Shown: positions 5,648 through 13,440 of the stretch, piece by piece
Position numbering within the stretch: the stretch's first letter is position 1
Layout: each line of letters begins with the position of its first letter
Assembly: GCA_020028535.1 (NCBI GenBank)
Contig: JAIBHM010000018.1
Location: 1 to 25,037 of the forward strand
Direction: 5' to 3'
Source: Armatimonadota bacterium
GTDB lineage: Bacteria > Sysuimicrobiota > Sysuimicrobiia > Sysuimicrobiales > Kaftiobacteriaceae
DNA length: 25,037 nt
The notes under the pieces: model-generated
Told to the model about the DNA's origin: nothing
Seen by the model: the letters and a program-made list of their open reading frames with translations, nothing else
The model's database searches: none
Translations under genes and position numbers: made by a program

Positions 5648-6588
5648 TATGCCGCCACCCTCCACGAGTCCATGGCCTCGCGCACCCATTGGTGGCGACG
5701 CCAGTAGTCGTTCCGTAGTTGCAAGCGCGCCGCAGTCTTCGGTCCCTCGCCGCGGATCACGCGCTTGAACTCTTCCCAGTCCGGCTCACCGTATTCGTAA
5801 CGCTGTTCAGTCTCGTTCCACTTGAGCTTTGGATCGGGGACCCGCAGCCCGTAATCCGTAATCAGCGGGACAAACTGGCGCAGGAACTGCTGGCGGAGCT
5901 CGTCGTTCGTCTTCACCTTGATGCGCCACCGCATCATCGTCTCCAGGTGCGGCGATACCTGGTCGCGAGGGCCGAAGAAGTGCATAATCGGCTGCCACCA
6001 ACGGTCAATCGCATCCTGCAGCATCGCGCGCTGCCGCGGTGTGCCATCCGCCAGCGACTTGTGCACGTCGATGCCGAGGCGAATGTGGAAATCCTCTTCG
6101 TAGCAGATGCGCTTCAGCACGCGGGCGTACGGGGCATAACTGCATGACCGCAGGGCGCCCTGCGTCTGCATCGCGGCGCCATCCACGAAGACCTGGATGA
6201 CGGCCACGTCCGCCCACGTATCGGCGGGATAGTGGAAGACGTTGTGAAACTTGCTCCGGCCGGCGAGGAGGTCCTCGATCATCCGGCTGCGCGGCTTGCC
6301 CAGGTCTTCGGCCACGCGGTACAGGAGCTGGGCGTGCCCTACCTCATCCTGCACTTTGGCCACCAACGCCATCTTGCGGGCCAGCGTCGGCGCGCGCGGG
6401 ATCCACTCGCGCTCCGGCAACGCGCCCATCAGCTCGGAGTTCGCATGCATCTGGATCAGGCGCAGGCACTCGAACCGGTACTGCTCGGGCATCCACTGGC
6501 CGGCCTCAATGCGGCCGCCCGAAGCGATCTCGGCCTCGAAGGAGGCAAGCTTCTCGGGGTTGTCCGGTGCCGCTTGCGGCTGTGTCAT
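5647..6588 (-). CDS. paaA: Phenylacetyl-CoA epoxidase catalytic subunit PaaA
   Basis: A 313-residue diiron oxygenase subunit. Residues match PaaA throughout: QWMPEQYRFECLRLIQMHAN, REWIPRAPTLARKMALVAKV, FHNVFHYPADTWADVAVIQV, FVDGAAM, and the C-terminal YEYGEPDWEEFKRVIRGEGP. Diiron ligands are visible as Glu52, Glu82-x-x-His85, Asp136 and Glu165-x-x-His168. The ATG at 6588 has GGAGG 4-6 nt upstream and defines the start; the 30 extra upstream residues are non-conserved. It opens the operon paaA-dinB-dinB-paaB-paaC-paaD. The usual reductase gene paaE is absent, so electrons must come from a protein encoded elsewhere. A -10 box and a LexA-like box lie just upstream. Confidence 0.95.
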   Translation of the reverse strand: MTQPQAAPDNPEKLASFEAEIASGGRIEAGQWMPEQYRFECLRLIQMHANSELMGALPEREWIPRAPTLARKMALVAKVQDEVGHAQLLYRVAEDLGKPRSRMIEDLLAGRSKFHNVFHYPADTWADVAVIQVFVDGAAMQTQGALRSCSYAPYARVLKRICYEEDFHIRLGIDVHKSLADGTPRQRAMLQDAIDRWWQPIMHFFGPRDQVSPHLETMMRWRIKVKTNDELRQQFLRQFVPLITDYGLRVPDPKLKWNETEQRYEYGEPDWEEFKRVIRGEGPKTAARLQLRNDYWRRHQWVREAMDSWRVAA

Positions 6589-6627
6589 GCGTCCTCCGAT
6601 GAGTTCAAACAGCAGGCATGCGTGAGG

Positions 6628-6641
6628 CGAACACTCGTTCA
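6628..6641 (-). promoter_or_regulatory. Near-consensus LexA-type box before the paa/dinB operon
   Basis: The minus strand reads TGAACGAGTGTTCG, matching CGAACRNRYGTTYG at 13 of 14 positions; only the first base differs. The core GAAC-N4-GTTC palindrome is perfect. It sits directly downstream of the putative -10 box, a position that would block transcription. It could instead be a palindrome for another regulator, because paa operons are often controlled by TetR- or GntR-type repressors. Confidence 0.5.
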
Positions 6642-6642
6642 G

Positions 6643-6648
6643 ATTGTA
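6643..6648 (-). promoter_or_regulatory. Putative -10 box of the paa operon
   Basis: TACAAT on the minus strand matches 5 of 6 bases of the -10 consensus. No convincing -35 hexamer is seen at 16-18 bp, so the promoter may be weak or activator-dependent. Transcription would start within or next to the LexA-like palindrome. Confidence 0.45.
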
Positions 6649-6736
6649 TCGTATCGTCGCCGCAAATGCAGCGTCCAAACGCAGCAGAGGACCACCGTCC
6701 CGGGCGCGGAAGCACGGACTGCGAGGGGGGACTCAT

Positions 6737-8026
6737 ATGCTTCTTGGTTTGCTCGCCGTGGTCGTGCTGGTCGCGGCGAATGGGCTGTTTGTGGCAGCAG
6801 AGTTTGCTATCGTCAAGTCACGCCGGACCCGGGTCGCGCAGTTGGTGCGCCAAGGCCGACGCTTCGCCGCCGTGGTGGATCGCGCCACGAGCAATCCGGA
6901 TCCATTTGTTGCGGCCACCCAGCTGGGCATTACCATGGCCAGCTTGGGCCTGGGCTGGATCGGCGAGCCGGCGCTGGCCCACCTGATCGAACCGTTGTTG
7001 GGACGGCTGCCCGCCGGGTGGGAGACGGCCACCCTGCGCGCCATCTCGAGCACGCTGGCGTTCGCGTTCATCACCGCTGCGCACATCATCTTTGGCGAGC
7101 TCGCGCCCAAGAGCATTGCGCTCTGGAACGCGGAGGCGACGGCGCTCGTCGTGGTCCCGCCGACGGAAGTGTTCTACCGAATCTTCAGACCATTCATCTG
7201 GTTCCTCAATACCATCGCCAACGGCACGCTGCATCTGTTCGGACTGCGCGCTCCAGCCGGCCGGCACGTCGCGTTCGGGCGCGAGGAGCTCGTCATGCTC
7301 GTCGGCGAGAGCCGGAAGGCGGGCACGCTGGATCGCGAGGAGGAGTCACTCGTGCGCCGGGTATTCCGGCTCACGGACCGGGTCGTCGGCGACATCATGG
7401 TGCACCGGACTGCGGTGGTGGGCATCCCGCGCACCGCCCGTGTCGCGGACGCCGTCGCGCTCGTTCGGGAGCGAGGGTTCAGCCGTATCCCCGTGTTTGG
7501 CGACACCTCCGAAGAGATCGTGGGGGGCGTGCGCGCCAAAGACCTGCTCCTGGAAGTGTCGGCGGGCCGCACCGACGCACCCCTGGAATCGGTCATGCGG
7601 CCGGTGCTCTACGTCCCTGACACCAAACCCGTCGTGGAACTGCTCGAAGAGATGCGCACGGGCCGGTCGCAGATGGCCGTGGTGCTGGAAGAGTACGGCA
7701 GCACCGCCGGCATTGTCACGATCGAAGACGTCCTGGAAGAGATCGTCGGGGAGATCCCGGGCGAGTCGCGCCCGCAACCGAAGCTCATTTTCTTGTCCCA
7801 GCCCGACCGGATCGTGGTCGATGCGACCATCGACCTGCAGGGGCTGAACGACGTCTTCGGAATCGCTCTGGACATGGAGAATGCCGCGACACTGGGAGGG
7901 TTCATCTTCCACCACCTGGGCCGCATCCCGGAGGCGGGCGAGCGTTTCGCGCTCGACAACCTGCAATTCACGGTCGAAAGCGTGATCGGCCGCCGGATCG
8001 GACGGGTCGAGATCAAGAAGCGATAG
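6737..8026 (+). CDS. CNNM/CBS/CorC-HlyC family membrane protein
   Basis: A 429-residue protein. Residues 1-190 form the CNNM (DUF21) membrane domain with a first segment LLGLLAVVVLVAANGLFVAA, the typical AEFAIVKSRRTR motif, and further hydrophobic stretches (LGITMASLGLGWIGEPAL, then AFITAAHIIFGELAPKS). Two CBS domains follow (VGDIMVHRTAVVGIPRTARV, then LESVMRPVLYVPDTKPVVEL, with EEYGSTAGIVTIEDVLEEIV between CBS2 and the tail). It ends with a CorC_HlyC domain (GLNDVFGIALDMENAATLGG, IGRVEIKK). Family members export Mg2+/Co2+ or Na+-coupled Mg2+. The ATG at 6737 has a GAGGGGGG site 7 nt upstream. It is divergent from paaA. Substrate cannot be read from sequence. Confidence 0.92.
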   Translation: MLLGLLAVVVLVAANGLFVAAEFAIVKSRRTRVAQLVRQGRRFAAVVDRATSNPDPFVAATQLGITMASLGLGWIGEPALAHLIEPLLGRLPAGWETATLRAISSTLAFAFITAAHIIFGELAPKSIALWNAEATALVVVPPTEVFYRIFRPFIWFLNTIANGTLHLFGLRAPAGRHVAFGREELVMLVGESRKAGTLDREEESLVRRVFRLTDRVVGDIMVHRTAVVGIPRTARVADAVALVRERGFSRIPVFGDTSEEIVGGVRAKDLLLEVSAGRTDAPLESVMRPVLYVPDTKPVVELLEEMRTGRSQMAVVLEEYGSTAGIVTIEDVLEEIVGEIPGESRPQPKLIFLSQPDRIVVDATIDLQGLNDVFGIALDMENAATLGGFIFHHLGRIPEAGERFALDNLQFTVESVIGRRIGRVEIKKR

Positions 8027-8038
8027 ACGGTATGCGGT

Positions 8039-9280
8039 CTACCGGCCTGCCCCCGCCACCTGCAGCGCCGCGGCCGCGGCGATGGATGCCGCCTGAGCGA
8101 TCAGCGCCGGATCGACGCGGTCGGCGGTGTCGTTCGGCGTGTGGATCGCGGGGTCGTCGCCGGTGTGGATGAAGAGCGTGGACACGCCGATCGCCTCGAA
8201 GCTGGCGTGATCGCTGGCTGCGCCGCGTAGCTTGAAGCGACTGACGCGGATACCCAGCCGCTGGGCGACCCGTTCCCCGATATTCGAATTCCCGACCTGC
8301 ATCGGGCCCCGGCCGACCATGTCCATGTTCACCATGCCCACGATCCTGCCGGGAGGATTCTGCGCGTAGAACCGCGACCCGATCAGCCCCAGCTCTTCCG
8401 CCCCGAACCCGATGAAATGAATCGTGCGGGCGGTCGGCGTGGAGGCCAGCAGGCGCGCGGCCTCCAGCACCGCGGCGGTCCCCGAGGCGTTGTCGTTGGC
8501 GCCGGGACTGACGTGCACGGTATCCCGGTGCCCGCCCACCACGACGATCTCGTTCGGTGATCGTGTTCCACGCTTGATGCCGATCACGTTGTGCGAGGTG
8601 CGCTGTCCCGTGGCTGTGCGGATCAGCATCCGCACGCGGACCGGGCCGCCGCCCAGCTGACGAAGCAGGGCCTGCCCCTCATCCAGGGGGATGATCACCG
8701 CGGGGACGCGCGAGAGATCGATCAGCGTGCCGATCTGCGGAGCGCCGGGTTGATGATTGTAGATGATGACGGCGATCGCTCCCGCGGCCGCGGCGTTGGC
8801 CACCTTGTCGGTGAAGCGGATCTCCCCCCGCTGGACCAGCGCAATCTTGCCTTCCAGCCGCTTGCCGTTGAGATCCTCCGGCCTGCCGAGACCGACCGCG
8901 ACAACTTCGGCCTCGAGGCCGCCTGCAGGCGTCGAGGCGGAATATTCCATGGTCATCGGATTCAGCTTCTCCGCCGATGGAGCCACCACCGTGACGGAGG
9001 GGGGCTGCAGTTCTTCAAAGTACCGGAACGGAAACGCCTGGAGCTGCACGGTGTACCCGAGATTGCGCAACTGGTCCGCGACGTATTCGGCGCCCCTGGT
9101 GTCGCCCTGTGTGCCGGCGAGCCGGGTGCCGATCTGTTGACTGAGCGCCGTGACATGCGCAAAGGCCGCCGTCGGCGACGCGGGTGGTAGCGTCTGCGCC
9201 GGTACCGTGGCGGCGCCCGTGAGCATCAGAGCAGCCAGCAGGATGGAAGCGGACATCAGGATTCGTTCGTTGGGTTTCAC
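8039..9280 (-). CDS. Secreted M28-family zinc aminopeptidase with PA domain
   Basis: A 413-residue protein with a signal peptide (ILMSASILLAALMLTGAATV ending PAQ, residues 7-29). A protease-associated (PA) insert follows at about residues 95-235 (LEGKIALVQRGEIRFTDKVA, then AGAIAVIIYNH). The M28 catalytic domain shows all metal and catalytic residues: His in GGHRDTV with the Asp two residues later, Asp in GANDNASG, Glu-Glu in FGAEELGL, Asp in NMDMVG and His in FIHTGDDPAIHTPNDTAD. It most resembles bacterial leucyl/arginyl aminopeptidases of the YwaD/BSAP type that release N-terminal amino acids outside the cell. The start is GTG at 9280 with AAAGGTGA 7 nt upstream. It is convergent with the CNNM gene, leaving only 12 bp between them. 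Confidence 0.92.
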   Translation of the reverse strand: MKPNERILMSASILLAALMLTGAATVPAQTLPPASPTAAFAHVTALSQQIGTRLAGTQGDTRGAEYVADQLRNLGYTVQLQAFPFRYFEELQPPSVTVVAPSAEKLNPMTMEYSASTPAGGLEAEVVAVGLGRPEDLNGKRLEGKIALVQRGEIRFTDKVANAAAAGAIAVIIYNHQPGAPQIGTLIDLSRVPAVIIPLDEGQALLRQLGGGPVRVRMLIRTATGQRTSHNVIGIKRGTRSPNEIVVVGGHRDTVHVSPGANDNASGTAAVLEAARLLASTPTARTIHFIGFGAEELGLIGSRFYAQNPPGRIVGMVNMDMVGRGPMQVGNSNIGERVAQRLGIRVSRFKLRGAASDHASFEAIGVSTLFIHTGDDPAIHTPNDTADRVDPALIAQAASIAAAAALQVAGAGR

Positions 9281-9316
9281 CCGTCATTCACCTTTCGCGA
9301 ATTGAGTTGCCGAGCC

Positions 9317-10594
9317 TCAGGCGGAGACGACCAGGTGGCGGCGCAGCATACGGTTGATGGCCTTCATCGTGGCCTTCACCACCGCCTCATGCGGATCGGC
9401 CGTAAAGATCGCGGACCCGAGCAGGTGCTCCTCCCGGGACGGCGTCCCGGTCACCAGAACGATGTTCAGCGCTTCCGCAGAACCGAGCGCAGTGCGGGAG
9501 ATCTCCTCCAGGGCCAGATCCCACCCCGGCGTAAGAATCTGGCGCACCGCGCCGAGCGTCGCCTCGACCAGCAAGCGCAGGCCGCTCATCCCCAGCACCG
9601 GTCCCTCGGCGTGGCCCGTCACGCGCCGCCCGCCGTGCTCGATCTCCACCGTGGCCGTGCCCTGGGCGTCGTTCACCCCGAGGTCGATGCGCCTGATAAT
9701 GAGACGGTGCGCATTTCCATCCGCAGACGTTGTCGGGTTGGTAACCGGCGCGGTGCTCTGCAGCACGTGTTTCTCCGTACGCTTGGCCATCGTTGAGGCG
9801 CGGCTGGCCATGGTGATCAGGTCGTCGACCGTCGCCTCGTGGTGCACGTCGTGGCGCTCCTGCACGCGCTTGCCTCCCGCGATCCCGATCGACCCGCTGG
9901 TCGCCCCCGGGGGAGCTCCCGGCACGGCCAGCTGCACGATAGCCTGCCGCAGCCTCCGGGCCAACTCCTCGGCCACGGCCACGCTGCGAGTCGTGATGAT
10001 GGCGAACTCGTCCCCGCCGTAGCGGCTGAGAAAGTCTGTTTCCGCAGCCGTCGCCGCAACCAGCACGGCGGCGACACCTTTGATGATATTATCTCCAACG
10101 ACGTGGCCGTAGAGTTTGTTCACAATGCCGAAGTCGTCGAGGTCAATGAAGAGGACGGAGATTTCTCGCCCATGCTTCAATAGATCAGCCCCATGCTGGC
10201 GGAGCGAGCCCGACCACGGCAGGTCGGTGAGGGGGTCCGTGAGCTTGCCGAGCTCACGCAGCAGGTCCGTGCGCGTAATGATCCCGACCAGCTTCCCCTC
10301 CTCCACCACCGGCATGCGCCCGATGCGGTGGGAGTCCATCCGCTCGTATGCTGCGGTAACCGGCTCCGGGGGAGACACCGTGACCAGCGACTTCGTCATG
10401 AGCTCACGCACCGGGCGGTACGGCGGCTGTCCGAGCAGATCCTTGATGGTGACCATGCCCACCAGGCGGCCGTCCGCTACGACGGGCAGTGCGCCGATGG
10501 CATGCTCGCGCAGTCGGTGCACCGCCGCGGCGACCGTCTCCGCCGGCGACACCGTGACCACGGGCGAGACCATCAACTGGCCGACTGTCTTCAT
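9317..10594 (-). CDS. CBS-CBS-GGDEF protein with an extra C-terminal domain
   Basis: A 425-residue cytosolic protein. Two CBS domains (residues 4-55 and 63-115; PVVADGRLVGMVTIKDLL and PVVEEGKLVGIITRTDLL) may bind an adenine nucleotide. A GGDEF domain follows (about 118-290) with intact GGDEF at 193-197, so it should make cyclic di-GMP. The inhibitory I-site is altered: the Arg expected at 184 is Ala (AETD). A further domain at about 305-420 (LIIRRIDLGVNDAQGTATVE, RLLVEATLGAVRQILTP, LGSAIFTADPHEAVVKATMK) has no family name I can give. The ATG overlaps the HIT gene stop (ATGA). It is the last gene of the long fab/rnc chain. Confidence 0.88.
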   Translation of the reverse strand: MKTVGQLMVSPVVTVSPAETVAAAVHRLREHAIGALPVVADGRLVGMVTIKDLLGQPPYRPVRELMTKSLVTVSPPEPVTAAYERMDSHRIGRMPVVEEGKLVGIITRTDLLRELGKLTDPLTDLPWSGSLRQHGADLLKHGREISVLFIDLDDFGIVNKLYGHVVGDNIIKGVAAVLVAATAAETDFLSRYGGDEFAIITTRSVAVAEELARRLRQAIVQLAVPGAPPGATSGSIGIAGGKRVQERHDVHHEATVDDLITMASRASTMAKRTEKHVLQSTAPVTNPTTSADGNAHRLIIRRIDLGVNDAQGTATVEIEHGGRRVTGHAEGPVLGMSGLRLLVEATLGAVRQILTPGWDLALEEISRTALGSAEALNIVLVTGTPSREEHLLGSAIFTADPHEAVVKATMKAINRMLRRHLVVSA

Positions 10595-11112
10595 CGATGG
10601 GCACCACGGGGGGCCGACTCTTCTTCCGCCGCCAGGTCGGCAAACCCTGCTGCGAGCCGGGTCCGCGTCACCTGCAGGTGCTCGGGCAATACCTTCGTGT
10701 CGCCGAGCACCGGCATGAAGTTCGTGTCCCCCACCCAGCGCGGCACGACGTGAATGTGCAGGTGATCCTCGATCCCCGCTCCCGCCGCCTTGCCGAGGTT
10801 CAGCCCGATGTTGAAGCCCTCGGGCCGCAGCACGCGCTCATGTACGCGCACCGTGCGGTCGACCAAGCGGATCAGTTCCAGCACTTCGTCGTCACCGAAA
10901 TCGGCGAGGCGGCTGCGGTGCCGTGTGGGGACCACCATCGCATGGCCGGAATTGTACGGAAACAGGTTCAAGAGCACGGATGCGGTTCTCCCGCGAAACA
11001 CCATGAGCGAAGTATCGTCAGCGTCCGCCTGCGCCGCCGCGCAAAAGATGCATCCTTCGTGCTGGGGCCCCTGGATGTATGCCAGCCGCCACGGCGCCCA
11101 CAGCTGTCTCAC
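10591..11112 (-). CDS. HIT-family nucleotide phosphorylase/hydrolase
   Basis: A 173-residue protein with the histidine triad HLHIH (117-121) followed by VVPRWVGDTNFMPV. The N-terminus LWAPWRLAYIQ plus a CIFC pair (Cys21, Cys24) is typical of the diadenosine tetraphosphate phosphorylase-like (Ap4A) branch of HIT proteins. These split dinucleoside polyphosphates or nucleotide conjugates through a covalent His-AMP intermediate. The start is GTG, overlapping the rnc stop by 4 nt (GTGA), and its stop overlaps the GGDEF gene start. The exact substrate cannot be told from sequence. Confidence 0.9.
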   Translation of the reverse strand: MRQLWAPWRLAYIQGPQHEGCIFCAAAQADADDTSLMVFRGRTASVLLNLFPYNSGHAMVVPTRHRSRLADFGDDEVLELIRLVDRTVRVHERVLRPEGFNIGLNLGKAAGAGIEDHLHIHVVPRWVGDTNFMPVLGDTKVLPEHLQVTRTRLAAGFADLAAEEESAPRGAHR

Positions 11113-11870
11113 CGGCCGGACCTCCTGGCTCGCCGGTGGAGCAACTGCAGCGCGGCTTGGGCCGCCGCCTGCTCAGCCTGCTTCTTGCTGGCGCCACGGC
11201 CCTCCCCGAGTACGCGGCCCCCGGCCTCCACCGTCGCCACGAAGATCCTCGCGTGATCAGGGCCTTCCACGCTGCTGATCCGGTAGCGGGGCAGACGGCG
11301 CTCGCGCTCTTGCAGCAGTTCCTGCAGGGCGCTCTTGTAGTCCTCACCGGGCTGTTCCAGCTCCTCGAAGGCATCCTGCAGTAGCCGCGTCGCCACAGCG
11401 TGCGCCACACCGAATCCGGAATCCACATACACCGCCCCGAGCACCGCTTCCACCACATCCGCCAGAAGGGCCGGCCGCCCGCGCCCCCCGGAGCGCTCCT
11501 CCCCTTTGCCGAGCAGGATATAGCGGCCAAGGTCCAACCGCTGTGCGATGCGGGCCAGGTACGGTTCGCTGACCACCCTGGCGCGCAACTTGGCCAGTTC
11601 CCCCTCCACGGCCTCGGGGTACCGCTGATAGAGGTGATCGCAGACCACGAGATTCAGCACCGCGTCCCCCAGCAGCTCGAGCCGTTCGTAACTCTCGCGG
11701 CGGCCGCCGCGGCCCTCGTGCCCGAACGATCCGTGCTGGAGCGCGAGGTTCAGCAGCGCCCGGTCGCGGAGACGAACATCGAGATGTCCTTCGAGGGCGG
11801 CGAGCAGGGCTTCGCGTTCGGGACTGAGGCCGGGCTCGGTGGTCAGTGCGGCTGGATCAGGAACCGTCAT
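11109..11870 (-). CDS. rnc: Ribonuclease III
   Basis: A 253-residue double-strand-specific endonuclease that processes rRNA and mRNA. The signature ERLELLGDAVL (62-72) and LLADVVEAVLGAVYVD carry the metal-binding acids Glu65, Asp69, Asp138 and Glu141. A double-stranded-RNA-binding domain fills about residues 178-250 (DYKSALQELLQER, then GRGASKKQAEQAAAQAALQL). The start lies 14 nt inside the end of fabF, and its stop overlaps the HIT start. rnc after acpP-fabF is a classic Gram-positive neighbourhood, although the usual smc-ftsY genes are not next here. Confidence 0.97.
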   Translation of the reverse strand: MTVPDPAALTTEPGLSPEREALLAALEGHLDVRLRDRALLNLALQHGSFGHEGRGGRRESYERLELLGDAVLNLVVCDHLYQRYPEAVEGELAKLRARVVSEPYLARIAQRLDLGRYILLGKGEERSGGRGRPALLADVVEAVLGAVYVDSGFGVAHAVATRLLQDAFEELEQPGEDYKSALQELLQERERRLPRYRISSVEGPDHARIFVATVEAGGRVLGEGRGASKKQAEQAAAQAALQLLHRRARRSGR

Positions 11871-13104
11871 ACCTGCGAAGGATCAAGATCGCATTGTGCC
11901 CGCCGAATCCGAATGCGTTCGACATCGCCGTCCGCACCGCCGCCTTGCGCGCGGTGTTGGGGACGTAGTCCAGGTCGCACTCCGGATCGGGGACCTCGTA
12001 ATTGATCGTGGGCGGCAGCGTCTGGTGCTCGATGGCGAGCGCGCAGGCGATGAGCTCCACGCCGCCGGCTGCGCCGAGGAGATGGCCGGTCATCGATTTC
12101 GTCGACGACACCGCGACTTTGCGCGCATGATCGCCGAAGACCTTTTTGATGGCGAGCGTCTCCGTCTTGTCGTTGTACGGCGTGCTCGTGCCGTGGGCGT
12201 TGATGTAGTCGACTTCGGACGGCGACATCTTCGCGTCGCGGAGGGCGTTGCGGATGCTGCGGGACGCGCCATCCGCCTCCGGATCCGGCTGGGTAATATG
12301 GTAGGCGTCGCCGCTCATGCCGTAGCCGACCAGCTCGCCGTAGATATGGGCCTCCCGCGAGCGGGCCTGCTCCAAACTCTCGAGCAGGACGATGCCGGCG
12401 CCCTCCCCCATCACGAAACCGTCGCGTTTGGCATCGAACGGCCGCGATGCCCGTTCGGGCTCGTCGTTGCGCGTGGACATCGCTTTCATCGAGCAGAATC
12501 CGGCAAGGCTGAGCGGCGTGATCGTGGCCTCCGAGCCGCCGGCAATCATCGCATCCGCCTCGCCGCGCTGGATGATGCGGGTCGCGTCGCCGATGGCGTT
12601 GCCGCCCGTCGCGCAGGCGGTGACCACGGAACTATTGGGTCCCTTGGCGCCGAGCAGGATCGAGACCACGCCGGCGGCCATATTCACGATGATCATTGGA
12701 ATGAAGAAGGGACTGACGCGCCCCGGCCCGCGCTCCAGCAGGTTGCGGTGCTGCTCCTCCCACGTTTCTGCGCCGCCGATGCCGGAGCCGATCAAGACGC
12801 CAACGCGCGGGGCGTTTTCCGCCGTGAGGCTGAACTTGGCGTCGTCCAGGGCCATGCGGCTCGCGGCATAGGCGAACTGGACAAACCGGTCGTTGCGCCG
12901 CGTTTCTTTCCGCTCCATCCATGCGGTGGGATCGAAGTCGTGCACCTCGGCCGCGATGCGTGTGTCGAAGCCGGCGGCATCAAAGCGCGTGATCGGGCCC
13001 ACCCCGCTGCGGCCTTCGACCAGACCGTTCCAGAACCGGTCCTTGCCGATGCCGATCGGGCTGACCACACCGATCCCGGTGACGGCGACGCGATGTGGCG
13101 TCAT
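11857..13104 (-). CDS. fabF: 3-oxoacyl-ACP synthase II (FabF)
   Basis: A 415-residue condensing enzyme that elongates acyl-ACP with malonyl-ACP in type II fatty acid synthesis. The Cys164-His304-His341 triad is visible in VVTACATGGNA, INAHGTSTPYND and SSTKSMTGHLLGAAGG, with the conserved Lys336. The N-terminus HRVAVTGIGVVSPIG and length fit the family. It follows acpP after 36 bp and overlaps rnc by 14 bp. The overall pattern (Cys-His-His and the STKSMTGHLLGAAGG loop) favours FabF over FabB. Confidence 0.97.
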   Translation of the reverse strand: MTPHRVAVTGIGVVSPIGIGKDRFWNGLVEGRSGVGPITRFDAAGFDTRIAAEVHDFDPTAWMERKETRRNDRFVQFAYAASRMALDDAKFSLTAENAPRVGVLIGSGIGGAETWEEQHRNLLERGPGRVSPFFIPMIIVNMAAGVVSILLGAKGPNSSVVTACATGGNAIGDATRIIQRGEADAMIAGGSEATITPLSLAGFCSMKAMSTRNDEPERASRPFDAKRDGFVMGEGAGIVLLESLEQARSREAHIYGELVGYGMSGDAYHITQPDPEADGASRSIRNALRDAKMSPSEVDYINAHGTSTPYNDKTETLAIKKVFGDHARKVAVSSTKSMTGHLLGAAGGVELIACALAIEHQTLPPTINYEVPDPECDLDYVPNTARKAAVRTAMSNAFGFGGHNAILILRRYDGS

Positions 13105-13140
13105 GGCTGCGCTGGCTGGGGGGAGAATGAAGGAGACGTA

Positions 13141-13392
13141 CTACTCGGTGGCGTGCTCGCCCGCATGCGCCTCGATGTATTTGACCGCTTCCCCGACGGT
13201 GATGATCTTTTCTGCGTCCTCGTCGGGGATCTCGACGCCGAACTCTTCTTCCAGCGCCATCACCAGTTCGACGACGTCCAGGGAGTCAGCTCCGAGGTCG
13301 TCCACGAACGACGCTTCCGGCTTGATTTCCTCCTCGGCGACGCCCAACTGGTCGACGACGATCCCCTTTACGCGATCAAACGCTGATGCCAT
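13141..13392 (-). CDS. acpP: Acyl carrier protein
   Basis: An acidic 83-residue protein that carries growing acyl chains on 4'-phosphopantetheine. The attachment Ser37 lies in the DLGADSLDVVELVMALEEEF motif. The ATG at 13392 was chosen because GGGAGG lies 4 nt upstream; a GTG 12 nt earlier lacks a site and overlaps that ribosome binding site. It sits between fabG and fabF with short gaps (48 and 36 bp), room enough for its own strong ribosome binding site, as expected for an abundant protein. Confidence 0.97.
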   Translation of the reverse strand: MASAFDRVKGIVVDQLGVAEEEIKPEASFVDDLGADSLDVVELVMALEEEFGVEIPDEDAEKIITVGEAVKYIEAHAGEHATE

Positions 13393-13440
13393 CGAGCCTC
13401 CCACCCCTGGGTATTGATTTCGCGCCCTGTGCTCCCGAGT

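Noticed and set aside
8024..8041. TAGAC...GTCTA inverted pair between the convergent CNNM and M28 genes as a terminator
   Set aside because: Only 5 bp of stem, not GC-rich, and no U tract on either side.
11839..13386. A 515-codon plus-strand open frame opposite fabF and acpP
   Set aside because: Same antisense effect; the minus-strand genes carry complete catalytic residues and ribosome binding sites.
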